Positions 1-9,781 of a stretch of DNA of 64,000 nt are shown piece after piece. Source of the stretch: Rhyacophila brunnea. Lineage: Eukaryota > Arthropoda > Insecta > Trichoptera > Rhyacophilidae. Numbering within the stretch: the stretch's first letter is position 1; every line of letters begins with the position of its first letter. Location: positions 124,001 to 188,000 of the forward strand of contig JAGYXB010001802.1 in the NCBI GenBank assembly GCA_022495005.1, written 5' to 3'. A program made the translations under genes and the position numbers. The notes beneath the pieces are model-generated. The model was given only the letters and a program-made list of their open reading frames with translations. It was not told where the DNA came from and made no database searches.

Positions 1-619
1 GCGTCATTCTAAGCTGTCCTTCGTTCTGACAACTTTACTGCTATCGTTTTATGCACTGACACTCATTCAATAAATTTGATCTCAATGTTATGAGGCCATC
101 AGTTTCTGTTACAACAGAAAACTGTGTTATACGGAACATACAAATTTCCAAACACAACTAAATTTTTGTATAAATACAGCAGGTACCTACTCCATTCGTC
201 AAAAACAATTTCAAAAACGACCCGTAATTCACACTTTTTAATGTAAAATACTATGCAAAACAATTAAAAATCATAATTATATAACGCCCACGATGTTCTA
301 GCGGCTTACGCGTTGACTTAACGTCGTGGGTCCCCATACATATTATTTTTCAATTTGTTTTTGAATCAGAGTATGAATCTAACAGGTTTAACAAGTGGTT
401 AAGATCCATTTCTCGTAAAAACAAAAATCTGTTAATAGAAACCTCCACTCTATGGAGGCCCATATTATGATCTTCTTAGGATCGGACATGGTCAATATGT
501 TTTCATGAAAACTAAACATGATGACAGAAGTAATCGAAATAGTTAGCAGACGGTATTGCGTGTTTTTTTCTATAAACAATCTTGTATCTGTGTCCTTAAC
601 TTGGCTCGACATTAAGCTA
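1..619. other. Non-coding left part of unit 1
   Basis: AT-rich sequence with no credible gene. By position it would be first-intron sequence of a minus-strand zinc-finger gene whose second exon lies outside the window to the left. A 74-codon frame on the minus strand (388-612) is identical in all units but shows no coding character. 'cccacgatgttctagc' (288) and 'acgtcgtggg' (321) form a weak inverted repeat. Confidence 0.5.
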
Positions 620-978
620 CTTTACAAGCTACAAGCCAACGAATTTACAATCTGCTTGTAAACTCGCCCAGTGTCATCATCGAACAAGCTAACAAGCAGA
701 TTGTAAACAATCTACCGAGAAAAGACGAAAGCCGGACTACTTTACACGCTACACGCTGGCGTGTGGGCTGATATGCGTCTGCGCAGTAGAGCGATAGTGG
801 CGACCTCTCGGTAAAAAAGCGAACTACTCAATACGTCCTGTCAAAATAGTACCAAAAATGACGGTTTCAACTCGCTAGCCTGTTGGCTTCTGAGCGAGTG
901 GAAAGTTTTGTGTATCAATATCACAATCGCACTAGCTGACTCGCCCGCTTTTAAATTCGCCACAAGCAGCTTGTAAAG
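620..978. mobile_element. MITE-like element with TA flanks, unit 1
   Basis: Inverted ends ctttacaagcta and gcttgtaaag sit between TA dinucleotides, as expected of a short non-autonomous Tc1/mariner-type element. Internal sub-repeats of 'aacaagctaacaagcag' resemble the ends. The core 'gtcctgtcaaaatag' and the 'ctgcgcag' word recur in inverse orientation near 10976-11045, so a relative lies elsewhere in the same unit. No coding capacity. The superfamily is inferred only from the TA flanks. Confidence 0.45.
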
Positions 979-1268
979 TATCTCAATTTCATCGACGTTT
1001 TCCTACTGAGAAGCCCAGAAACAAATGGGTTTTTGTTTATTTCTGGGTTACAATAAATTTTGTTATGTTTTATCTCAATTATCATCTCAATTAGAAGACC
1101 TCAATAGATAAATTCCGGCAACCGCCATCGTCTTATTTGGATGTCAAGGATAGCTTGAGCAAATGTATTATTTTGTATTGCGTAAACTGGTGTGGTATGC
1201 GTTCATTGCAATTTCAACGTTTAAAAATATCAATTACGAGGTTTCTAAATTTGTTTTCAATAACTTAC

Positions 1269-1440
1269 CTCAAACGTAGCTGTGTGAATGCCGTCAACGT
1301 TCTCTTGATTTAGGTACGAGTAAATAAACATGTCCAACGGGAGAGTCCGAACGCTTTATCGGCACATCAAACCAAGTTGGACCAGATCGCTGGACTCCTA
1401 CAAGACATTCCTCGTCTTTTTCTTCTTCTTTTATGTCCAT
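1269..1440 (-). CDS. First exon of minus-strand zinc-finger gene (orphan copy, unit 1)
   Basis: On the minus strand an ATG at 1331 opens 21 codons (MFIYSYLNQENVDGIHTATF, then E) ending exactly at a strong donor, GAG|GTAAGT at 1269/1268, in phase 0. A second ATG at 1440 opens a different frame of 48 codons (MDIKEEEKDEECLVGVQRSG...) that stops at 1294 and overlaps the first. Acidic N-termini with a Lys-x-Glu sumoylation-like motif are common in insect zinc-finger proteins, and unit 5 reads LKQE here. Either the short frame is the start and the longer one an upstream ORF, or a frameshift has split one exon. Its downstream exons would lie left of the window. Confidence 0.4.
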
Positions 1441-2217
1441 ATTAACGTTTTATAACGATATATTACTGTTATATTTACTTCATGTCTGCGTAACAGCTGA
1501 CCAATAGCTGCAAGACAAATACGAGGCTCTGCCATTTTCAATCATAGAGCATATAAATAGAACAAGATCATAATATTATTTCATAAACAATAATATTTTA
1601 TAAATGTATATTTTATTTAAATTAGGTATATTCGTATTTATTATATGAAGACGACATGCTTATTAATTAAATATTTATGTACAGAATACCCAAAGGACAG
1701 TGAAATAATTTTTAATTGATATTATTAATTTTTCAATAGTATTAAAACAAAATATTACATACCATAAGGTTTGTAAAAAGCTTTGCCAAAAGCGGTATAT
1801 GAATACAGATAAAACATACTTTTGTTAGTGATAAACACCTTATCTGTATATATTTGAATAAAAAAGTAAATGAATATAGTTAAATATATAAAATTATATA
1901 GATTTTTTAGTACGACAGGCGTTAAAAACAAGAAAAACAAACATTAAAACGGACTGTTTTTATAGCTTTATTAAACTTTTCTATTGTAGATATTTGTTAG
2001 CAGAGACAATGTAGTCATGAGGTAATAATAAAAATATCGATGAATAAAAAAACTCATTAAAACAATTTGGTTTTACAAGACGTATATTATTTGAAATTTA
2101 TTATAAAAACAATACCAAAATCAAAATCAACGTTTTTTTAATTAATAAAACTATTGTGTTTGTGGCAATGGCAACTTCCGACCACGGAAAAAATAACAAT
2201 GTCAAAATGTTCGTAGG
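1441..2217. other. Spacer between divergent zinc-finger genes, unit 1
   Basis: About 0.8 kb of very AT-rich DNA lies between the first exons of the minus-strand gene (ending 1440) and plus-strand gene (from 2238). If both are real, this is a shared divergent promoter region. 'tgaccaatagc' near 1498 resembles a CCAAT box and 'catataaataga' near 1550 a TATA box, but in DNA this AT-rich both could be chance. A minus-strand frame at 1755-1940 is hydrophobic low-complexity sequence and not credible as a gene. Equivalent spacers: 13172-13948, 24976-25752, 36920-37696. Confidence 0.3.
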
Positions 2218-2237
2218 CGCTGAACAACATCAAAATT

Positions 2238-2387
2238 ATGTACATAAAACAGGAACCATTGGACAATTACGATTGCGAGACGAAACAAAATATCCACAAT
2301 ACTTCGGAGTACGACAGAAATGTCGAAATTCCCATTCTCAACCGGTATGTGAAGGAAGAAGACGAATATTTCATGCAGCAGTACGAA
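2238..2387 (+). CDS. First exon of plus-strand zinc-finger gene, unit 1
   Basis: ATG at 2238 opens 50 codons beginning MYIKQEPLDNYDC, with a second acidic stretch YVKEEDEYFMQQYE. IKQEP and VKEED fit the sumoylation consensus and the acidic N-termini typical of insect C2H2 repressors. A plausible donor GAA|GTAGAG follows at 2387/2388 in phase 0, matching the phase-0 acceptor at 3575/3576 that leads to the finger exon. A competing GTATGT at about 2345 is also possible. A longer overlapping frame (2156-2503) lacks acidic character and is probably a shadow. No transcript evidence is available. Confidence 0.4.
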
Positions 2388-2511
2388 GTAGAGTTTTGTT
2401 TTTATTTCACAGTTTTTGCTTTCCCCCTATATTTTACAATATTAAGCGACCTAGAATAGTTTCAATTTACGCTACAATTAGAAATCAATTTATTCAATTT
2501 TAAATATTTCT

Positions 2512-3178
2512 AACTTCAGGTATTCTCTCAACATGTCCCGCCCGTCGTAGCCTTTGGGACTTACAGTATCGTATGATTGTTTGCTGTCCAATCAGCTCTT
2601 CCAACAACCCATGGTTCATTTTTATTCTGTAGTTCCCATTTTCTAACGTGGGTCCAAGGATTTTGCGGAGTATTTTGCGCTCGAAGACAGCTAATTTACT
2701 TTCCTCGTTTTGAGTTAAGCACCAAGTTTCACAGACATACGTGACCACCGTCCTTATAATTGTTTTATATAAAAGAAGTTTACTTCTTCGGCCTAGAATT
2801 TTCGACCCCACCAATTGCTTGCATGGCATGCCAGCATTTATTCCCGGAGATAAGGTGGATTTTTATGACCTCTCCTGTCTTATTTTGGGTGTTTAGGCTG
2901 TTTCTATATTCTGCAGCGGTACCTGATCGCGTGTGCTGACCATATACTTAGTTTTTGACTGGTTTATTTGCAGCCCGGCGTTTTTTGCTATTATTTTCAT
3001 GGCGCCACCATAGTCGATCATCTTCTGTTTGGATTTGCTTGTAATTACTTTGTCGTCAGCATAAGCGCGTTGTACTATTATCTACCAAACATCTTATGTT
3101 GGTTTTACGAGCTATGGATTCCACCACAAGGTTAAATACCATAGTGGATAGTGCATGCCCTTGTCTCACACCTTAAAA
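2512..3178 (-). pseudogene. Non-LTR retrotransposon reverse-transcriptase fragment, unit 1
   Basis: Read on the minus strand, 3178 to about 2830 gives a degraded RT palm: GVRQGHALSTMVFNLVVESI, a damaged catalytic region (CxDDK in place of YADD) and AGLQINQSKTKYM. From 2829 to 2500 a 109-codon frame gives the thumb-like C-terminal region (LLYKTIIRTVVTYVCETW, FERKILRKILGP, RLRRAGHVERI). These motifs are characteristic of non-LTR (LINE) pol proteins of insects. The clade is not certain. The fragment has no 5' endonuclease part and is broken by indels, so it is a dead 5'-truncated insertion lying in the intron between the two plus-strand zinc-finger exons. Confidence 0.75.
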
Positions 3179-3575
3179 TCAATAAACAGTAGGTGGAGTG
3201 TCAGGTTGTATTCGTTATTTCGATTTTTACTTCCTATGATAAAATATTAGAAATGTTATGATACATATGAAGATATTGTCATGTGTCTAGACTGAGCATT
3301 GGAGATAAAGAAAGGTAATCAACGCTATCCATGCTCATTACATGCTGGACAGTTGCATAAGGGAGGGTAGCTCTTTTCTGCATAATACATTTATTTCCCT
3401 TGGCACGCTGTGGGTGTGTATACTTACTCGCAACTTTCACCATTTCGCTTTGCTGACATTCCATTGACAAATTTGACTAGTGCAGGGCTGGCTCTCGAGT
3501 CTCCGTTTGGTAATAATTTATAATTAAATAATATGTCATCTCACCAACTGATACTTTCAATATTTTTCTTTTTAG

Positions 3576-4290
3576 TTTGCCGCTGGAAGCTCAGTAACTG
3601 CCAGCATTGCGAGACGCAAATCATTGACGGAGAATACTGATGTACAAGATACTTGGGAGGACATACAGATTGACGAACAGGATAATATTAAGAAAGATGT
3701 CCGAGAATACATAGAAAGGTTTAGCGATATAAACGCCTGTCGGCTGCTAATCGTGATATTTCTCAATCGAATGTGGGAAACCCTGAACTATTAGAGGCTG
3801 TTATGAAATTAGAAAATAAATCGTTTTATAAAAATAATTTTGTGTGTATTATTTGTTTTGATTATTTCGGATCGTTCGACCTACTGAAGTTTCACAAATT
3901 ATTACATGGAAATACATCGACGAAAATAAGTCATTCAGGTGAAAAAAAGTTTAAATGCGATGTCTGCAATTACTCATGTGTACAGTGGCATGAAGAAACA
4001 TAAAATAACTCATTCGGGAGACAACCAATTTAAATGTGATGAATGTAATTACTCAACTGCGAGGTCAAGTGACATGAAAGTACATAAAATGACTCATTCT
4101 GGAGAAAGGCCATTTAAATGCGATGTATGTAATTACTTATGTATACAGTCAAGTATCATGAAGAAACATAAAATGACTCATTCTGGAGAGAAGCCATTTA
4201 AATGTTATGAATGTAATCACTCAACTTCAGGGTCAAGTGCCATGAAAATACATAAAATGACTCATTCTGGAGACAAGCCATTGTAATGTG
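3576..4290 (+). pseudogene. Plus-strand C2H2 zinc-finger exon, unit 1
   Basis: A polypyrimidine tract and AG at 3575 precede an open frame FAAGSSVTASIARRKSLTEN that continues with acidic sequence to about 3730. The apparent coding then shifts frame (AANRDISQSNVGNPELLEAV...) into a first finger-like CIICFDYFGSFDLLKFHKLLH. A second shift near 3990, where about 4 bp is missing compared with the next finger, leads to three C2H2 fingers (KCDECNYSTARSSDMKVHKM and two more) ending with a stop at 4284-4286. Two frameshifts shared by all copies make this a pseudogene older than the array. The family normally binds DNA as a nuclear protein. Confidence 0.7.
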
Positions 4291-4297
4291 ATGTAAT

Positions 4298-4507
4298 GTG
4301 ATATATTCACTGAAGTTAATTTGGAAAAGAGGAAGAAGCTGTTCTCACGAATCCTTAGAACTTCCTGAGTTATATCCAACTGGGCGAGAGTTAACAAACG
4401 AAAAAATTAAAGATTTACTTTCACTCCTACATTACATACCCCCGATTCATCACAACTTTTACAACAATTTAAAAAGCAACAATGCAGCTTTGGATGATGG
4501 TTTAGAA
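4298..4507 (+). pseudogene. Unidentified transposon-like C-terminal fragment, unit 1
   Basis: About 70 codons, SLKLIWKRGRSCSHESLELP... then KIKDLLSLLHYIPPIHHNFY, ending at Leu-Glu exactly where the hAT terminal repeat begins. It looks like genuine protein-coding sequence (charged, no low complexity) and resembles the tails of repetitive ORFs in aphid genomes, but I cannot name the family. It abuts the last zinc finger without a linker, so it is probably an older insertion into the finger exon, later cut by the hAT insertion. Confidence 0.4.
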
Positions 4508-4623
4508 CAGAGGTTCCCAACCCCGTGCCCGCGGAACGATTCGTATGTACTACCACTATTCGACAGAGACAGAATTTTCACGCTAGCCTGACACACGCAG
4601 AAAACCCGAAGTGAACGAACGCC

Positions 4624-4713
4624 ACGAACTGAGCCGATGAACGCCGAAGCACGTGATAGTAGTCACGTGCTCGTACCGTCCCGATTGCTTCGGCGATCAT
4701 CGGCTCAGTTCGG
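4624..4713. repeat. Subterminal long inverted repeat in hAT 5' region, unit 1
   Basis: Arms of about 27 bases (cgaactgagccgatga... and ...tcatcggctcagttcg) flank a loop that itself contains the palindrome cacgtgatagtagtcacgtg. The stem lies between the hAT left end and the transposase start. Equivalent stems: about 16352-16441 (unit 2) and 28102-28191 (unit 3). It could be a subterminal transposase site or a folded RNA leader; the function is unknown. Confidence 0.7.
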
Positions 4714-4888
4714 GTTTTCGGCGTGTACAAGGAGTGATGTGCAAATAGCATTCCGCGCCTGGAACCGCGTTGTTGTCATTGTGATTGCGATTGCTGCCCC
4801 GTTCGGGTCGCGACAGTTAGCTAGGAGACATCTTCGTCTGACGAAACACGAATTAGGAGTTTTGATATTCCTTCTATATAGTTCTAAA

Positions 4889-6349
4889 ATGAGTGGACCG
4901 AGTAAAAGACAACGAACCTATAATTTTAACACTGACTGGGAGGAATCATATTGTTTCTTTAGTGTGAAAAATAAATGCGTCTGTTTGTTGTGTGGTAGTA
5001 GTATTGCAGTGCCGAAAAAACATAATGTTGAACGACACTTTCAGACAATTCATGCCACTTTTGATGTGAATTATCCACTTAAATCTGAAGTTAAAAAAAA
5101 AATTATGTCAACTAAAATCAAGTCTAACTGCACAACAGACTGTTTTCACTAGACATGTGGAAAATTCTAAAAAGGTCACCATTGCTTCTTTCAAAATTTC
5201 TCACATGCTCGCAAAAATGAAGAAACCTTTCGTTGATGGTGGATTGTTTAAAAAACTATTTTTGACTGGTGCCGATTGTTTGTTTGATGGATTTTCTAAC
5301 AAATGTGAGATTGTCTCAGCAATACAAGACTTACAGTTGTCAAATAACACCGTCACAAGAAGAATACATGCAATTTCAACAGACATACAAACTCAGTTAA
5401 AGACTATGTGACTGGTTCTCACTACAATTTGACGAGTCAACAGATATATCAGACACCGCAGTTATGGTGAGAATGGTATTTAGTAACTTCACAGTAAAAG
5501 AGGATATGTTGCAAATATTACCTATGAAATGACAGACAAGGGTTGAGGATATTTATAATACATTCAGAACATACGCCAAGTCAATAAATATGCCCTTGCA
5601 CAAGCTGTCTGCGATAACCACCGAAATAAAAATATTTATAAACGATAAAAAGGAAAATTATGATGAACTAGCTGACTCTCGCTGGCTGATTGATTTGGGA
5701 TTTCTCACAGACATCACGGAAAAATTGAATTCTTTAAATTTGGAGTTGCAGGGGAAAGACAAAAACATAGCTGAAATGATAAGCTCTGTAAAGTCATTTA
5801 AAGCTAAATTGAATTTGTTGATATCACATCTGCAGATCAATTCTCTCGTGCATTTCCCACATATGAATAAAATGCTTGGTAACAATGAATTAAACGGGTC
5901 ATTATTTATTAAGCATCTTCAAGTGTTAAAAAAACAATTTGAAGAGAGATTTTTGCAGTTTACAGATATCGAGCCAATTGTTTCCTTCTGTATCAATCCT
6001 TTTACTTGCCAAATAAATGTAATGGAAATGGGCGCATGTATTGCAGAACTAGAGTTTTGGAGCTTAAGAATGATATTTTGCTTAAATCCTTAATATCAGA
6101 GGACTTTTGGAATACAGTGGACAGAGAAAAGTTCCCATTTTTGAAAAAGCGGCATATAAAATTGAATCATTTTTCGGTTCGACATATTTATGCGAATCAT
6201 TGTTTTCAAACATGAAATTAATAAAATCAAGATATAGATCTCGACTCACTGATGAGCATCTTTATGATTGTTTGCTAACAGGATTATCGTCATACTCTCC
6301 TAATTATGAGGCACTGGCCAATGATATGCAATGCCAAAGATCACATTGA
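4889..6349 (+). pseudogene. ZBED-type hAT transposase, unit 1 (broken)
   Basis: The start is placed at the MSGPSKRQRTYNF Met rather than the upstream Met at 4637, because the upstream stretch lies in the element's subterminal stem-loop. The N-terminus has a BED-type zinc finger (CVCLLCGSS...ERHFQTIHA). A frameshift follows near 5095, the first catalytic Asp region survives (FDESTDISDTA), and about 370 bp with the second Asp is deleted near 5590. The C-terminal hAT dimerisation segment with its Glu (STYLCESLFSNMKLIKSRYR) continues to a stop at 6349. Cannot encode a working enzyme. Confidence 0.85.
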
Positions 6350-6632
6350 CATATTGATATTCTATTTTTTTATAAAATGTTTTCTTTGAATTTGTGTTTT
6401 TTGTTTACGTTTTGTAAATAAATTTCTCTGTGTGTATGCAATTTGAATAATAGTTTTATTATTTTGAAACATTTTTGTTTATTATTTATTAATAAATTAT
6501 GAATATAAGAAAATAAATTATGGGAAAATGAGTAGTTATGGAAGGAGTTTGTCAATTAAAAATAGGTGGTGCCCGCCACCCTACCGATATTTTAGAATGT
6601 GCTCTAGAGTACACAAAGGTTGGGAACCCCTG

Positions 6633-6879
6633 GCGTACACTATTTGAAAAACGCTACTGTAGAGCGTCACACTGCCTTTATCTTTAGCGATAGGTAGGGG
6701 GCACGTCAAAGATCCTAGCCTGGAGGCCCGCTTCAGGATGTGTGGGGCATGCCTACATTAATGCATTTCGTTTTGTCAATATGACTCAAATTATACCTCT
6801 TCAAATTCATATGTTGCGAACATTTGAACTCGAAATGTCCACACTTATAAAGTTTTTAGTTTTTAAATTACAGGCTGTT
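6633..6879. other. Spacer between hAT and minus-strand finger exon, unit 1
   Basis: About 250 bp with no open frame. It includes short finger-like remnants on the minus strand around 6790-6860 (spaced His/Cys codons), suggesting the finger exon once extended further. Confidence 0.3.
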
Positions 6880-9046
6880 CTACGTAAAAAAAATCACATC
6901 ATCTACATTTAAAGGGTTTTTCACGACTGTCATCTTACGACGAGTCATCCTATGCACTCTTAAACCTGCGGAAGAGGCGCATCGAAAATCACATATGAGA
7001 CACGTATATGGTTTTTCACCGCTATGAGTCTTTTTCGTGTTTTTAACGAAGGAAAACTATTACACTTGTAACGACAGTCATCACAATTATACGGTTTTCT
7101 ATCTAAGTGCTTCAATTTCTGTTGTTTTAAATCAATTTCTTTAGTAGACATGTAATCAAAATTGTCACATTGAAAGGGCATAATATCTCCTCCATGAATA
7201 GCTAGTGTATCTTCAACACGTTCAATCTTACACAAGTAAATTCGCTTTTTTTACATTTCAAAACTTTTTTCACCGCAATGCGTCGCTTTGTGCTTTATTA
7301 GATTCGTTCGCTGGAAACACTTACAGCTCAATTCACGGCAATTACATCGTTTTTCAGCAAAGTGAATTAATTTGTGAGCGTTTAAATTGCTAGTAGTACT
7401 TTTTAAATCACGTGCTGGACACTTGTAGGGTTTACTTTTTCATTACCATGCGTCAGTCTGTGTACCTTTAATAATGCATATATGGCACATTTAAAATCGC
7501 ATTCGTTGCATTTATATGGCTTTTGACCCGAATGAGTTATTTTGTGCAGGTTCAACGAATACATGTTTGAACATCTGTAATCACACTGGTCACATTTAAA
7601 CGGTTCTTCGTCATTGTGGGTCAATCTGTGCGACTTGAACTCTGTAGATTTAAAGCATTAAAATTCGCAGTCATCACATTTAAAATGCATCTCTTTTCCG
7701 TGTGAAACCTGATGAACCTCCAGCACACTAGCTTCCCTGCACTTAAAATCACAATACGTACATTTCAACATGAACTGACTGCCGTGCGTCATTTTGTGCC
7801 TTTTCAGACTTGTAGATGTAGTACATTTAAAACTACACAAAGTACACTCATAAGGTTTTTCACCGGTGTGTATCATTATATGAGAATTTAAATTGCTTAA
7901 ACTCTTCGATTTAAAATCGCATAAAACGCACTTATACGGCGGCTTAGATCCGATATGCGTCATTTTGTGCAACTTCAAACTGGCCGGTAATTTGCAAGAA
8001 AATTGACATTCACTGCAACTATAGGGTTTGTCACTAGTATGCGTAATTTTGTGGAGTTTTAACGCAGCGAAATTCGCACAATTAAAATCACAAGTTTGAC
8101 ATCTATAAGATTTTACTTCGACGTGGCTCAACTTGTGGCGTTGAAGATAAAGTGGCTTGCTACACGCATATTCGCATTCATCGCACTGAAACGCCTTTTC
8201 GCCGGTATGTGACATTTTGTGTTTTTTAAGACTACTATTATTAATACATCTGAAATCACATTCACCACATTTAATAGGTTTTTCACCCGAATGAACCATC
8301 ATGTGTTGGCGTAACGAGGTAATATTCGTCGTTTTAAAATCGCATACGTCGCATTTGAACGGTTTTTTGCCGGAGTGTTTCATAGTGTGTCTGTTATAAT
8401 TAGACAGACTTGTTGAAGCGTACTCACACAACGCGCACTTAAACGGCATATCCGAGCCATGGGTCATCTTGTGCTGTTTCAAATTCGTCGCTTTCGTGCA
8501 CCTCTATTCGCACACATCGCATTCGTAAGGTTTCTCCTTTGAATGCGCCAATACGTGCGTTTTCAAGTTAAACGGTTTTCTACATCTATATTCACATAAG
8601 TTACACTTTAGAGGCTTCTCTTCGCTGTGGATTACTTTGTGACTTTTCAAATAAACCAAATTTTTGCATTTGTAGTCACATGCATCACACTTTAAAGGTT
8701 TTTCAATGTCTTTATGTGTCTCCATCGCGCCCGGCTGTTCTGTACAGTCATTTGTGTCTTTAGTAATAATAATTTCGACTTCAGGCGTTACTTTTTTAGA
8801 TATCTTACTATGGGCACTCAACTCATTATCATCAGCCGATATTTCTGAGGTTGCAATTTGTTCTCTTGCTTCACTTGCTTTCAGTGGATTTCCACTACAG
8901 CCAGGTACTGCGTATTGACTGTCATATTCAGTTATTTCATTTTTTATCACTTTGTCTTCGAATAAAATCTCATGGTTTGGCAATATTTCTTTTGTTTCGA
9001 GAGCATTCAATGAAGAACTGCTGACTTCTGTTTTAATAAATGTTCT
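6880..9046 (-). pseudogene. Minus-strand poly-C2H2 zinc-finger exon, gene A (unit 1)
   Basis: After an acceptor (tattttgttttag at 9047), the frame opens RTFIKTEVSSSSLNALETKE, an acidic N-terminal region with IKTE and IKNE motifs. About 20 C2H2 fingers follow (CDACDYKCKNLVYLKSHKVI and so on) joined by HSGEKP-like linkers. The same frame is interrupted by TAG at 8504-8506 (in place of the Tyr of a CEYRC finger) and TAA at 7658-7660 (in place of Lys), then shifted near 7435. The last fingers are degenerate, and a 1-bp loss near 7033 breaks the penultimate one. Intact relatives would be nuclear DNA-binding regulators. Units 2-4 share both stops. Confidence 0.8.
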
Positions 9047-9781
9047 CTAAAACAAAATATACATTTAATTAAACATCATTTGGAATAACTCCACAAACAC
9101 AACTATCATACAAGTTATGAAGTGGAACAAAATCAACTGTTTGTAACACACTTAAGGGGGGCTGAAGAGCTCGACATTTCAATATAATTTAGAATAAGAA
9201 GGACCTCGGTGTCATAAGTACGTTAATTTAAATCGATCTTTTCGCGAAAATCACTAATCATCGGAGATTTTATTTCAAGAAACATTATTATTGTTATTGA
9301 TATTGTCTGCCGCTGAACATTATTATTATTTTATAAACACCTGCAAGATGTACGCCGATCAGAAAACAGGGCTGTCAAAATAATATTATGAATTAATATT
9401 TTTTAAATGTTAATTTCATCATAGTTTTTAATCAAACCTATGCAAGTACCTACTGATAACTTGGGTGGATTTTGTAGCAAACATACTATTGATATATATA
9501 CGGGTAAATTATTATTATAACCCAATTCAAATTGAACATAGGTTGATACTCAAATACTATTATAGTATGTTTATGATTTCGAGAAAATAATACGATGGTA
9601 TAATTAATCCATATCAATTAAGTATTTGAAAACATTACATTCGCACTTTGCAAGATAACATCAAAATGTCTATATACTTATCTAAATGACAAATGACATT
9701 CATGAGTGCGCACGGCTGAAAGCTTGGAAATGTGTTTTTTTCTATTTCAAAATCTTTTAATTGTGTATTATTTTATTACAG
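9047..9781. other. Intron-like spacer of minus-strand gene A
   Basis: About 0.7 kb of AT-rich DNA with no credible gene on either strand. It would be part of the second intron of the minus-strand zinc-finger gene. Equivalent stretches: 20853-21587, 32805-33539, 42550-43286. Confidence 0.4.

Larger units (their letters stand above)
4508..6632 (+). mobile_element. hAT DNA transposon, unit 1
   Basis: The ends are cagaggttcccaacc and ggttgggaacccctg, inverted repeats of the hAT type (CAGNGGTTCCCAA). The 8-bp flanks, gtttagaa and gcgtacac, share the central TA and two other positions but are not an exact target duplication, so they have diverged or the site is rearranged. The element encodes a ZBED-type transposase on the plus strand and has an AATAAA at 6416. 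It lies between the tail-to-tail zinc-finger exons in every unit, so it inserted before the array amplified. This copy has an internal deletion in the catalytic region. Confidence 0.9.

Noticed and set aside
388..612. Minus-strand 74-codon frame, repeated in all units
   Set aside because: Its conservation only reflects the conservation of the unit. No coding character, splice sites or family match.
1755..1940. Minus-strand hydrophobic small ORF
   Set aside because: Phe/Tyr/Ile-rich translation of AT-rich DNA. In unit 3 its end differs because of single-base changes, and nothing supports expression.
2156..2503. 115-codon plus-strand frame overlapping the MYIKQEP exon
   Set aside because: It is longer than the exon frame but lacks the acidic, sumoylation-type composition and runs through the predicted donor into intron and LINE sequence.
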